A DNA stretch of 64,000 nucleotides from assembly GCF_001613245.1 (NCBI RefSeq), contig NZ_BDBZ01000002.1:620001-684000 (forward strand), in the 5' to 3' direction. The notes beneath the pieces are model-generated. The model ran no database searches. It was not told the DNA's origin and was given only the letters and a program-made list of their open reading frames with translations. The translations under genes and the position numbers were made by a program. This DNA comes from Nocardia speluncae NBRC 108251 (GTDB lineage: Bacteria; Actinomycetota; Actinomycetes; Mycobacteriales; Mycobacteriaceae). Of this stretch, positions 21,163-31,135 are shown in pieces; positions within the stretch are counted from its first letter, which is position 1, and every line of letters begins with the position of its first letter.

Positions 21163-21653
21163 TCGTCATCTCCCGTCGTTGCCCGCGCCCAGGCCGGATA
21201 CACCGATTTGTCGTCGCCCCGGAACCCGGTGTCGATTTCGGATCCGGTCGGCAGGGTCCAGCGGATCACCAGGACGCCGCCTTCGGTCATCACCTTGCCC
21301 GCGTGCCCGCGTTCGGTCCGGATGGCGGTGATGGATTGCTCCGGGATCCAGATCGTGGCGGCGCCCTCGCGTTCCAGCAGGATTCCGTGCTCATAGCGGG
21401 TCAGTACCGCGGTTGCGCGGTAGCCCAGATCACCGACCGCTATCCGGTCCTGCCAGCTCGGCGCCATGGTGCTTCCGAGATAGAGACCGGTGGTGGGTTC
21501 CAGCACCTGTGCCCCGGTTTCGGCAGGCACCGGCGGTAGTTCACCGATCCGGTCCTGCTGCCGGGCGGCCCGATTGCGCCAGCCCCGATACATCAGGTAC
21601 ACGGCCAGTATCCACAGTAGGACGCAGAGGATGACCCATAGTGCCCGTTCCAT
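21159..21653 (-). CDS. Conserved membrane protein between pyrC and carA (PH-like, function unknown)
   Basis: This 164-residue protein has one N-terminal membrane helix ([22 protein letters not shown]) followed by a soluble, beta-rich domain ([37 protein letters not shown]) resembling bacterial PH-like folds. An equivalent gene sits at this operon position in mycobacteria (Rv1382), again without known function. Both ends overlap neighbours (1 nt with pyrC, 4 nt with carA), so it is translated as part of the pathway operon. It might anchor or tune the enzymes, but nothing in the sequence shows catalysis. Confidence 0.85.
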   Translation of the reverse strand: MERALWVILCVLLWILAVYLMYRGWRNRAARQQDRIGELPPVPAETGAQVLEPTTGLYLGSTMAPSWQDRIAVGDLGYRATAVLTRYEHGILLEREGAATIWIPEQSITAIRTERGHAGKVMTEGGVLVIRWTLPTGSEIDTGFRGDDKSVYPAWARATTGDDE

Positions 21654-23103
21654 CAGCGGCCTCCTCCCGGTACACCCGGCGAGGCGGCGACACCATCGCG
21701 GGCGGTGATCCGGCCGCGCAGCAGTGTGCCGATGACCCGGCCGGGCAGGGTCATCGATTGATAGGGCGTATTGCTCGCGATACTGGCGAGGTGTTGGCCC
21801 TCGACCGTCCAGGTCGCGTCCGGATCCACCAGGACGAGATTGGCCGGTTCGCCCACCTCGATCGGCCGCCCCTGATCGTCGAGTCCGACGATTTCGGCGG
21901 GACGTTCGCTCATCACGCGCGCCACCCCGCGCCAGTCCAGCAGTCCGGGCCGCACCATGGTCTCCACCACGATCGACAGCGCGGTCTGCAACCCGAGCAT
22001 CCCGGGCCGGGCCGCCGCGAATTCGCAGCATTTGTCCTGTTCGGCATGAGGCGCGTGATCGGTGGCGACACAATCGACGATCCCCGCGGCCAGCGCCTGC
22101 CGCAAGGACTCGGTATCCGACCCCTCGCGCAGCGGCGGGTTCACTTTGTTCACCGCGTCATAGGTTTCCAGCCGGGCGTCGGTGAGCAGCAGATGATGCG
22201 GCGTCACTTCGGCGGTGATCGCGATCCCCTGGTCCTTGGCCCATTTCACCAACTCGACCGTGCCCGCCGTCGACGCATGGCAGATATGGACCCGCGCTCC
22301 GGCGTCCCGGGCCAGTAGCGCATCCCGGGCCACGATGGATTCTTCGGCGGCCCGCGGCCAACCGGCCAGACCCAGCCGCGCCGCCGTCGGCCCCTCGTGG
22401 GCAACTGCACCCCGGGTCAGGCGCGGTTCCTCGGCGTGCTGAGCGATCAGCACATCCAGCGACCGCGCGTATTCGAGGGCCCGGCGCATGATCAGCGGGT
22501 CGTGGACACAGTGTCCGTCGTCGGAGAACATCCGGACCGCGCCGACGCCGGTGGCCATGGTGCCCATTTCGGCGAGCTGCTCACCCGCGAGCCCGACCGT
22601 GACCGCACCTACCGGATACACATCGACGAGCCCGGTCTCCTGGCCACGCCGCCACACATGGTCGGTGATCACCTGGGAATCGGCGACCGGCGAGGTGTTG
22701 GCCATGGCGAAAACCGCCGTGTACCCGCCGAGCGCCGCGGCGGCCGAGCCGGATTCGATGGTCTCGGTGTCTTCCCGGCCCGGTTCGCGCAGATGCGTAT
22801 GCAAATCCACGAACCCGGGCAGCAGCACCCGGCCCTCGCCGGCGAATATTTCGGCGGCGTCCGCGCGCAGCCCGGTCCCGATCTCCCGGATCACCCCGCC
22901 GGCGATCAGCACATCGACCGGATCGCCTTCACCGTAGATCCGCACCCCGGTGATCAGAACGGTGCCGGACCCAGTACTGGCGGGCCCTCCGTGGTTACGC
23001 TGCGCTGCCTCCTCCGGGCCTGACGCACTCACGCTGTGCCCATCGGGCGTGAGCGCGGGCCCTCCGTGGTTACGCTGCACTGCCTCCTCCGGGCCTGACG
23101 CAC

Positions 23104-23107
<4 letters not shown>
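21653..23107 (-). CDS. pyrC: Dihydroorotase with repeat-encoded N-terminal extension
   Basis: Cyclises carbamoyl aspartate to dihydroorotate. The amidohydrolase core has the metal site [18 protein letters not shown], the [11 protein letters not shown] segment, [11 protein letters not shown] and [12 protein letters not shown]. Homologues begin at about [12 protein letters not shown]. Here the frame stays open through ~47 further residues that are two copies of a dispersed DNA repeat ([16 protein letters not shown], then [16 protein letters not shown]). The listed GTG overlaps the pyrB stop (GTGA). In-frame GTGs at 23080 (after GGAGGAGG) and 23032 are alternatives; no standard start lies at the usual family position. 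Confidence 0.93.
22980..23034 (-). repeat. Dispersed translated repeat, copy A (in pyrC 5' end)
   Basis: A 55-bp unit, 54/55 identical to copy B, with a 20-bp spacer between them. Read on the minus strand it starts GCGTGAGTGCGTCAGG, contains GGAGGAGG and CACGGAGGG, and encodes [16 protein letters not shown] in frame with pyrC. Confidence 0.85.

Positions 23108-23109
<2 letters not shown>
23055..23109 (-). repeat. Dispersed translated repeat, copy B (pyrB/pyrC junction)
   Basis: A 55-bp unit with one mismatch to copy A. Its first bases form the pyrB stop and its third to fifth bases are the GTG assigned to pyrC. It encodes [17 protein letters not shown] third, diverged copy lies upstream of rarA (50399-50450). 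Confidence 0.85.
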
Positions 23110-24761
<1,652 letters not shown>

Positions 24762-24879
24762 CTATCAGCCCGTAGACGGCACTTTTCGCCAGGTGAGGGC
24801 GCTGAACCGGTTGTGAGCGCGACCACTCACCAGCACGGTGCCGACCGCTGTGAACACGGTCACTTGCCTCACGCGGCAC

Positions 24880-25722
24880 TTATCCGCGGACTGCCACAAC
24901 ATGCCCGACGGCCGGATCGCCACCCATGACACCCGGACGCCCGTAGGGTTCGACGAGATCGTCCCAGGCGTGAAACGTCGTCTTCCAGCCGTGCGCGGCG
25001 AACCACGATTCGCCATCGGGACCCAGCCCGTTCACCGGCGGCTCCCCCGGGGCCTCCAGAACCAGTTCGCGCAATGCACGGTACTGCGGTGCGGCTGCGG
25101 CGATCTGGAACCGCCCCATCCCGAACCGGCTACCCGGCGCCGAGAGCCGCGTGACCGTTTCGGCCACCGCGTACGCCGCCGCGCGCGGCACATAGCCCAG
25201 TACCCCCTCGTCGACCCAGGCGGTCGGCAGATCGGCGCGGAAACCCCGTGCGAGCAGTACCCGCTCCCAGTCGCCGCACAGATCTGCGGCGACCACGCGG
25301 CGCGCACAGATCGGGTGCGCGCGATGGGCATCCAGGACCGATTCTTTGAAGTCGAAGAGCTCGGGTAGGTCCACTTCGAAGAACGTGGTCTCGGGCGGGA
25401 GGTCGAGGCGGAAGGCCCTGGTATCCAGGCCCGCACCGAGCAGGACGATCTGCGGGCAGTCCGACGCAGCGACCTCCCGGATGTGCTCGTCGACGGCTTT
25501 GACCGCGAGGGTGCGGCCCTCGTAGAACTGCTCGGCCAGTTTCTCCAGGCGCCCCCAGCGGTCGGCGTCGAACCCCGGCCGGGCAGCGGCGAGGAAAACC
25601 CCGGCCAGCGGGTCCGCGTAGAGCCGGTCGGGCCGCGCGGTCTCCCGGACCCGGATGAGCGCGACACCGAGGGCGGTCATCGCCACTCCGGCGGTCGGGA
25701 CGGGTGCAGAAGTTCCGGTCAT
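24880..25722 (-). CDS. SAM-dependent class I methyltransferase (TIGR00027/LCM-like family)
   Basis: The 280-residue protein resembles the leucine-carboxyl-methyltransferase-like family that is abundant in nocardiae and mycobacteria. SAM-site motif QIVLLGAGLDTRAFRLDLP is followed by an acidic TFFEVDLPELFDFKE. The N-terminus VPTAGVAMTALGVALIRVRE and the RLYADPLAG block are typical. Substrate unknown. The ATG has GGAGGAGG eight bases upstream. It is divergent from a TetR gene over a 176-bp intergenic region and is a good candidate for that regulator's target. Confidence 0.85.
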   Translation of the reverse strand: MTGTSAPVPTAGVAMTALGVALIRVRETARPDRLYADPLAGVFLAAARPGFDADRWGRLEKLAEQFYEGRTLAVKAVDEHIREVAASDCPQIVLLGAGLDTRAFRLDLPPETTFFEVDLPELFDFKESVLDAHRAHPICARRVVAADLCGDWERVLLARGFRADLPTAWVDEGVLGYVPRAAAYAVAETVTRLSAPGSRFGMGRFQIAAAAPQYRALRELVLEAPGEPPVNGLGPDGESWFAAHGWKTTFHAWDDLVEPYGRPGVMGGDPAVGHVVAVRG

Positions 25723-25742
25723 CGATGACCTCCTCCAACTAC

Positions 25743-25764
25743 TTACTTGTCGCCCGGCTAGTAA
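25743..25764. promoter_or_regulatory. Possible TetR operator in front of the methyltransferase gene
   Basis: An inverted repeat TTACT-N12-AGTAA lies 21 nt upstream of the methyltransferase start and between it and the divergent tetR gene. Only 5 bp per arm match, so it is a weak candidate, noted for its AT-rich arms and position. Confidence 0.35.
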
Positions 25765-25898
25765 AGCACGCTTTCCGCCCGGCCGCCGAGTCCCGCCCAC
25801 TTCGATCGGCCGACCGATACGCTTCGACGCCGCGGGCCCACTAGGCTCCCTGCGGCAGACCATCGAGCACAAAGACAGTCGAACACGAGGAGACACCG

Positions 25899-26453
25899 TT
25901 GGCCGGCCGGCGCAGCGATACCCGTGACCGCATCCGCGCGGTGGCGATGGAACTGTTCTCCGAACAGGGCTACGAGAAGACCTCGTTGCGCCAGATCGCC
26001 GAACACCTCGGTGTCACCAAAGCGGCGCTGTACTACCACTTCCGGACGAAGGAAGATATCGTCGCCAGCCTCTCCGACGATGTCCGGCGCGGTATCGACG
26101 AGCTGATCGAATGGGCCGAGGCCAGCCCACCCGGCCCCGCCCGCTCCACGGAGATCCTCGACCGCTACGGAGCCCTGCTGCACAGCACCGGCCGCGACAT
26201 GGTGCGGTTCATGCACGAAAACCAGCCCGCTTTCCGGGAATTGGGTTTCGGTGTCAGCCTGCGCTATCAGTTCCGGGTGATCGCCGATCTCATGACCGAG
26301 CCCGAGCGCGCACCCTTGGATGTTTTCCATGCCCGGCAGGCGCTGCTGGCAATCAGCTGGAGTACGGCGATGATGGGCGATCTGCCGCTGTCCGACGACG
26401 AATGTTTTTGCGCAGCAGTCGCTGTCGCCCAGGACATTCTGCGCAGAAAGTGA
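25899..26453 (+). CDS. TetR family transcriptional regulator
   Basis: The N-terminal helix-turn-helix is clear (DRIRAVAMELFSEQGYEKTS, then LRQIAEHLGVTKAALYYHFR, then TKEDIV). The ligand-binding part is a C-terminal ~125 residues without an identifiable family. The 184-residue protein starts at a TTG with GAGGAG upstream. It is divergent from the methyltransferase gene, the usual arrangement for a TetR repressor and its target, and it converges on the MFS gene with a 42-bp gap. Confidence 0.9.
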   Translation: MAGRRSDTRDRIRAVAMELFSEQGYEKTSLRQIAEHLGVTKAALYYHFRTKEDIVASLSDDVRRGIDELIEWAEASPPGPARSTEILDRYGALLHSTGRDMVRFMHENQPAFRELGFGVSLRYQFRVIADLMTEPERAPLDVFHARQALLAISWSTAMMGDLPLSDDECFCAAVAVAQDILRRK

Positions 26454-26495
26454 TTCCGCGCCTACGGCAATCGGGCCACTGTCTACTGTTCCGGC

Positions 26496-27704
26496 TCAGC
26501 GTGGCGCCCGCCGCCCCATCGACCGTGTGAGCAGTAGCGCGAGAACAGCAACACCGGCCGCGACACCGAGGAATGCCTCCATGTATCCCGCCGCCGCGAC
26601 GGACCAGCCGAACACGACGGCACCGAGTCCGAGACCACCGTCGTAGGCAATGTTCCAGATCGTGCTCGCGGTGCCGCTGCGCCCGCTACCGAGACGCTCG
26701 AGCGTGAGCACGAACGAATCGTTCTGGCACGCACCGAACCCCGCACCCAGTAGCGCCGCTCCCGCAACCAGCAGCCCCGATATCGTCGACAGCGAGACGG
26801 CGACGAGTCCTGATCCGGCGGCGCAGCACAGCACCGAGACCGGCAGCAATCTGCCCGCGCCGCTACGATCCGCGAACGCGCCGGCCGCCAGGCGGGCCGC
26901 AACCAGACCGACCGCGGCCGCGAACAACGCCCACGAGACAGTGCCGGTATCCGGGACCGCGACGGGCAGAAACGTTGTCGCGGCACCGAACGAACCGGCC
27001 GTCAGCAGGAACAGCGCGATCGGCACCCCGATATCGCGAATATCGTTGGTTGCCGCAAACCGGAATGTTCCACGGTGCCGGCCGGGAAGCAGCGAGGCCC
27101 AAGCCGCTGCGGCAACACACGCACCGGCCGCTCCCCAGAACACCACCGCAAATCCCCAGGTCTTCGCGATCCACACCCCGCCGGCGAGCGCACCGAGATT
27201 CGGTAGCGCGGCGGCTACACCGTAGTGCGAGACCGCCGACGCCAGCTTTCCCGTGGGTGCAAGATCGGCGACGAATGTCGCGCCGGCCGTCACCACCAGC
27301 GCAAAACCGATCCCTCGGACCACCGTGATCACGATGATCGGCGCGAGACTGTCGGAAATGATGTACAGCGGCGTCGGCCCTCCGAGCAACAGCGCGCCCA
27401 CGATCACCATCGTCCGCAGTGTGAATATCTCGAATAGCCAGGGCACTGCCAGTTGCGTGGCCACAGTCGCCGCCATCATGACGCCCGTAGTCGAACCGAC
27501 CGCCACACCAGCGGCACCACCCCCGGCCGACCACAGTGGTACGACCGACAGCAGCGCCGCGTAGTTGACGAAGGCCAGGAAGGTCACCACCAGCAGCGCA
27601 ACGAAAGCGCGGGTGCCGCCATCGGGAGCACCCGCTGTGCCGGGGAACACTTGCCGGACGGTAGGCCGAGAAGGCCGATCACCGCTTTCCGATGCCGCCA
27701 CCAT
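26496..27704 (-). CDS. Major facilitator superfamily transporter
   Basis: A 402-residue membrane protein with about twelve hydrophobic segments. It begins with a ~30-residue cytoplasmic tail, then FVALLVVTFLAFVNYAALLS. Loop features such as the TGKLASAVSHYGVAAALPNLG stretch and AFADRSGAGRLLP (an A-motif-like loop) fit MFS efflux proteins. Substrate unknown. The ATG at 27704 sits 8 nt after GGGGAGG; a GTG one codon earlier is possible. It is divergent from the LysR gene, which is likely its regulator. Confidence 0.88.
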   Translation of the reverse strand: MVAASESGDRPSRPTVRQVFPGTAGAPDGGTRAFVALLVVTFLAFVNYAALLSVVPLWSAGGGAAGVAVGSTTGVMMAATVATQLAVPWLFEIFTLRTMVIVGALLLGGPTPLYIISDSLAPIIVITVVRGIGFALVVTAGATFVADLAPTGKLASAVSHYGVAAALPNLGALAGGVWIAKTWGFAVVFWGAAGACVAAAAWASLLPGRHRGTFRFAATNDIRDIGVPIALFLLTAGSFGAATTFLPVAVPDTGTVSWALFAAAVGLVAARLAAGAFADRSGAGRLLPVSVLCCAAGSGLVAVSLSTISGLLVAGAALLGAGFGACQNDSFVLTLERLGSGRSGTASTIWNIAYDGGLGLGAVVFGWSVAAAGYMEAFLGVAAGVAVLALLLTRSMGRRAPR

Positions 27705-27826
27705 CACATCGGCCTCCCCTCTTGCACTCGAGCGACCGTCCGAACAGATCGTCGTCGCACCTGCGATACCACTCCACCCTCGCTACAACGAGGTATTCTG
27801 TCCAACAATGAATCTCCATCCGAGTC

Positions 27827-27841
27827 ATCACGAATTGTGAT
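27827..27841 (+). promoter_or_regulatory. LysR-type T-N11-A palindrome
   Basis: ATCAC-GAATT-GTGAT is a perfect 5-bp inverted repeat and contains the T-N11-A signature of LysR-type binding sites. It ends 5 nt before the lysR GTG start, in the divergent region shared with the MFS gene, a usual position for autoregulation. Confidence 0.6.
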
Positions 27842-27846
27842 AGCTA

Positions 27847-28725
27847 GTGGAAACCCAGCTTCTGCGCAGTTTCATGGCCGTGGTGCGTTCGGGAAGCTTC
27901 ACCGACGCGGCCCGCGAGCTCGGCTTCACCCAATCCACCGTGACCGGTCATATCCAGAAGCTCGAACGGCAACTCGGTCATCAGCTCCTCGATCGCTTCC
28001 CCGCCGGCGCCGTGCCGACCGATTTCGGGGCGCGCCTCATGGTGCACGCCGACGAGGTACTCAGCGCCGAAGACCGCCTCCGAGCCGTGACGCGCAGCAG
28101 CGGTTCCCGGCCCAGCGGTACCGTGCGCGTCCGCGCGCCCGAGTCCCTGTGCACCTACCGCCTGCCCGCCGTGATCCGGGCTATCCGGGCCAGGGAGCCC
28201 GATGTGCAGGTCTGGCTCACTCCGGGCGGCCTGGACGACGCCACTGCGGCGGTGCGTCAGGGGACGGCCGAACTGGCTCTCACGATGGAACCCAGGGGTC
28301 CGATCACCGAACTCACCTCGGAACGGATCGGCACCGAACGACTGACCCTGCTCGACCACGGTGCACGGGCCGGCACGCGCACCACCTGGGACGAACTGGC
28401 CGTCCGCGATGCCCTGCTCATCGAAGAGGGCTGTGGTTACAGTGACGATGTCGCCGCCCACCTCGTCGCCACCGGAGCGATACCGGGCCGCCGATCCCGG
28501 TTCGGGAGCATCGAGGCGATCAAACGCTGTGTGGCCGTCGGTCTCGGCTGGGCGGCGCTGCCCGCGATCAGCGTGGAATCCGAGATACAGGCCGGCGAAC
28601 TGGCGGTTCTGGACGGCCCTGGTCTGCCCTCCTGCGAAATCCACCTGATCACCCACCCGCGCCGCCACCACAGCGAGGCACTGACCGTCGTCTGCGAAGA
28701 ACTGCGACGCCACTGGGACGCGTAG
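27847..28725 (+). CDS. LysR family transcriptional regulator
   Basis: Residues 1-60 are the LysR helix-turn-helix (LLRSFMAVVRSGSFTDAARE, then GFTQSTVTGHIQKLERQLG, then LLDR). Residues ~90-292 are the substrate-binding-like effector domain (GTVRVRAPESLCTYRLPAVI, then VAVGLGWAALPAISVE). Length 292 is standard. The start is GTG with a poor ribosome binding site, and a palindromic T-N11-A site lies just upstream. It is divergent from the MFS transporter, which is the obvious target. The inducer is unknown. Confidence 0.92.
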   Translation: METQLLRSFMAVVRSGSFTDAARELGFTQSTVTGHIQKLERQLGHQLLDRFPAGAVPTDFGARLMVHADEVLSAEDRLRAVTRSSGSRPSGTVRVRAPESLCTYRLPAVIRAIRAREPDVQVWLTPGGLDDATAAVRQGTAELALTMEPRGPITELTSERIGTERLTLLDHGARAGTRTTWDELAVRDALLIEEGCGYSDDVAAHLVATGAIPGRRSRFGSIEAIKRCVAVGLGWAALPAISVESEIQAGELAVLDGPGLPSCEIHLITHPRRHHSEALTVVCEELRRHWDA

Positions 28726-28929
28726 ACCATGGGCCGGGCGCGACGACGGGCGTCGACCGATCGGACCATCCAGTTGTGTCGCCGGTCGCCACCCAGGACG
28801 AAACACGGCCGGAGGCAGTGTGACCATCGGCTGCCGAGCACCGGTCAAGCCGATAACGCTGCGTATACCCGTCCACCTACCGGCCGACCGAATTCGAACA
28901 TATGTTCGCATATCGGATACACTGGAGCC

Positions 28930-29556
28930 ATGCCGGCACCATTCCAGGGATCGCTGCTCGACGGCTTCGGCGCGACCGGACTCGAACCGCTCACACATAT
29001 CCGCCGGACATACCTGACCGACGGCGCATGGGTGGACCTGCGGCCCGGCTGGCTGCGTGGCGCCGACGAACTCTTCGACCGCCTCGCCACCGCGGTGCCG
29101 TGGCGAGCGGAACAACGGGCCATGTACGACCGTGTCGTCGATGTGCCGCGACTGTTGTGTTTCTACGGCGAGTCCGCACCCCTGCCCGACCCCGTTCTCG
29201 ACGAGGCACGCGATGCGTTGAGCGAGCACTACCGGGCCGAACTCGGCGAACCGTTCCGGACCGCCGGACTGTGCTACTACCGCGACGGCCGCGACAGTGT
29301 GGCGTGGCACGGCGATACGCTGGGCCGCGGCGCCGTTCAGGACACCGTGGTCGCCATCCTGACGGTCGGGGCGCCGCGGCCGCTACTGCTACGACCCCGA
29401 ACGGGCGGTCCCAGCCTGCGGTTCCAGCCCGGCCACGGCGACCTTTTCGTCATGGGCGGCTCCTGCCAGCGCACCTGGGAACATGCCGTCCCGAAATCAC
29501 GACGGGTGACCGGACCGCGGATCAGCATCCAGTTCCGCCCGCGCGGCGTACGTTGA
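28930..29556 (+). CDS. AlkB-like 2-oxoglutarate/Fe(II)-dependent dioxygenase
   Basis: Probable oxidative demethylase of alkylated nucleic acid. In the 208-residue product the iron ligands are visible: WHGD (His127, Asp129) and WEHAVPK (His185). The 2-oxoglutarate-binding Arg pair lies in GPRISIQFRPR. CYYRDGRDSVAWHGD and LFVMGGSCQRTWEHAVPKS are characteristic of bacterial AlkB relatives. A longer frame back to 28729 lacks family support; the ATG at 28930 follows TGGAG. No alkylation-response gene (ada, ogt) is adjacent. It ends 5 bp from the convergent unknown gene. Confidence 0.88.
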   Translation: MPAPFQGSLLDGFGATGLEPLTHIRRTYLTDGAWVDLRPGWLRGADELFDRLATAVPWRAEQRAMYDRVVDVPRLLCFYGESAPLPDPVLDEARDALSEHYRAELGEPFRTAGLCYYRDGRDSVAWHGDTLGRGAVQDTVVAILTVGAPRPLLLRPRTGGPSLRFQPGHGDLFVMGGSCQRTWEHAVPKSRRVTGPRISIQFRPRGVR

Positions 29557-29561
29557 TCCCA

Positions 29562-30395
29562 CTATCCCCGCCTCGGCAGTACGGGAAGGCCACGGCGGCG
29601 GATGGCCGCGGCCCGGGACCAGATCCGGGACTGGAGCGAATCCACCGTCCGCGGCGGTGCCCCGGCAGCGCCACACACCTCCGTCCGGGCCTGCCGGGCC
29701 GACCCGACCATGCGGCGGTACTGCCGGAATATCTGCACCTCTCCGTCGACGCCGTCGTCGAGATACGTGTAGTCCATCTCCAGGCAGGTATCGTCTCCCA
29801 GCCGCGCGACGCCCACGGCCCAATCGCGCAGCCACTCGGCGGAACCCGCGAAGACGAGCAAGCGGCCGTACCGATCGATTCGGGATCGGCCGCGGGGCGG
29901 CGCCGAATACTCGCCGGCACCCGCGAACATCCTCTCCCGCCATGCCGCCACCTCGGCCATCGCGGGATCGAGCCCGAAGGTCTGCCAGCGCACCGTACCG
30001 TCCGGCCGATCGTGTAGCGGTAGCCGGCGACTCAATGCCGCGGCGGACTTACGCGTGAACACCGTACGGTCGGTGGGCACCAGGACGATCGGGGCGGCGG
30101 GGGCACCGTCGAACGGGTTGGGGTCGAGGTGCCGGCCATCGATCACCAGGAGCGTGCCGGGTCTCCGTTGATACGACAGCCCCCATAACAACCGGGCCAG
30201 CACCCGGGCGCCACGCCAGTCCGACAGGATATGCCAGGTGTCGTGAAAACGGTTGGTGGAGAACCGGAAATCGGTGCCGGAACGCAGCGTGATCACGGTG
30301 TGCACCCGCCCGTCGAGCACCATCACACGGCGATGCAGTTTCAGTTGGCCACCGGTGGCCGCGCCCCGGCGCGGCCGGCTGTTCCGCGTGGTCAT
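29562..30395 (-). CDS. Hypothetical protein, no family recognised
   Basis: A 277-residue basic protein. The N-terminus is TTRNSRPRRGAATGGQLKLH and the C-terminus ends IRRRGLPVLPRRG. In between it looks like a real globular protein: FRFSTNRFHDTWHILSDWRG, LLVIDGRHLDPNPFDG, PIVLVPTDRTVF, and CLEMDYTYLDDGVDGEVQIF. No signal peptide or membrane segment is apparent. Codon use follows its neighbours. It is convergent with the AlkB-like gene and upstream of nothing obvious. I cannot assign a function. Confidence 0.7.
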   Translation of the reverse strand: MTTRNSRPRRGAATGGQLKLHRRVMVLDGRVHTVITLRSGTDFRFSTNRFHDTWHILSDWRGARVLARLLWGLSYQRRPGTLLVIDGRHLDPNPFDGAPAAPIVLVPTDRTVFTRKSAAALSRRLPLHDRPDGTVRWQTFGLDPAMAEVAAWRERMFAGAGEYSAPPRGRSRIDRYGRLLVFAGSAEWLRDWAVGVARLGDDTCLEMDYTYLDDGVDGEVQIFRQYRRMVGSARQARTEVCGAAGAPPRTVDSLQSRIWSRAAAIRRRGLPVLPRRG

Positions 30396-30481
30396 ACCAC
30401 CTCCAGAGCACCTCGCGTATGCCGCTCAGAAAAGCACGAGCACTGGGGTGCGGCAACAGGTTTTCCCCGTCGTCCGGATCG

Positions 30482-31051
30482 TCAGGAAGCCTGCAACACC
30501 GAATCCACCAGCACCCGGACCGCCGCCAGCAGCCGGTCGGTTTTTCCGGAACGGGCCAGTTCGGGCACGGTCGCTCCGGCCAGCGAATCCAGCAGTAGCC
30601 GGCCGACGACCTCGGCGTCCACGTCCGGCCGAGCCTCTTCCAGCAGCGCCGTGAGGTGCTCATGCCAGAATCGGTGCAGCTCCGCAGTACGCGGATGCGG
30701 GGGCTCGGACCGCAAGATTGCCATGAGCTCCAGGTTGTCGATCACCAGCCCGGCCATGGCTTCGAGGAATGCGCGCAGCCGGTCGGCCGCCGGCGCTCCG
30801 GGGCCCAGCGGGGGTGGACCGTCGGCAACTCGTTCTCGAAGCGTGAACGCGCTCTCGGCCACCATCTCGTGCAAAAGCCCGGCCCGGTTACCGAAGCGAT
30901 GGAAGATCGTACCCTTGCCCACTCCGGCCGCCGCCGCGACCCGGTCCATGGTGACCCCTTCGGCACCGTGTTCGGCGAGCAGCGCGGCGGTGGCATCGAG
31001 GATGGCACGCCGGTTGCGAGCAGCGTCCGCGCGTTCCTTCGCCGGGGGCAT
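30482..31051 (-). CDS. TetR family transcriptional regulator
   Basis: Residues ~10-60 hold the helix-turn-helix (ARNRRAILDATAALLAEHGA, TMDRVAAAAGVGKGTIFHRF, GNRAGLLHEMV), followed by a C-terminal ligand/dimer domain; 189 residues. The ATG has AAGGTGG upstream; the longer frame to 31324 reads back through the divergent gene and is rejected. It is divergent from the oxidoreductase at 31136 across 84 bp that hold two inverted copies of a 16-bp motif, very likely its operator. Confidence 0.92.
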   Translation of the reverse strand: MPPAKERADAARNRRAILDATAALLAEHGAEGVTMDRVAAAAGVGKGTIFHRFGNRAGLLHEMVAESAFTLRERVADGPPPLGPGAPAADRLRAFLEAMAGLVIDNLELMAILRSEPPHPRTAELHRFWHEHLTALLEEARPDVDAEVVGRLLLDSLAGATVPELARSGKTDRLLAAVRVLVDSVLQAS

Positions 31052-31064
31052 GGCACCACCTTCG

Positions 31065-31093
31065 TTGACAAGTTGACCGCCGGTCCATATCTT
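31065..31093 (+). promoter_or_regulatory. Sigma70-type promoter of the quinone oxidoreductase-like gene
   Basis: TTGACA (31065-31070), 17-bp spacer, TATCTT (31088-31093). The -35 is perfect and the -10 matches 4 of 6. The expected transcription start falls about 31100, inside the operator dyad, so a bound TetR would block it. Confidence 0.6.
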
Positions 31094-31120
31094 TGCAGAA
31101 ATAAATGGACCAACAGTCAA
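31073..31120. promoter_or_regulatory. Divergent TetR operator: two inverted 16-bp copies
   Basis: TTGACCGCCGGTCCAT (31073-31088) and, inverted, ATGGACCAACAGTCAA (31105-31120) match at 13 of 16 positions, including seven consecutive (GGTCCAT), with a 16-bp spacer. The dyad overlaps the -10 region of the oxidoreductase promoter and lies 22 nt from the tetR start, fitting a two-site TetR operator for both genes. Confidence 0.65.
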
Positions 31121-31135
31121 GTTATGGAGTTTCCG

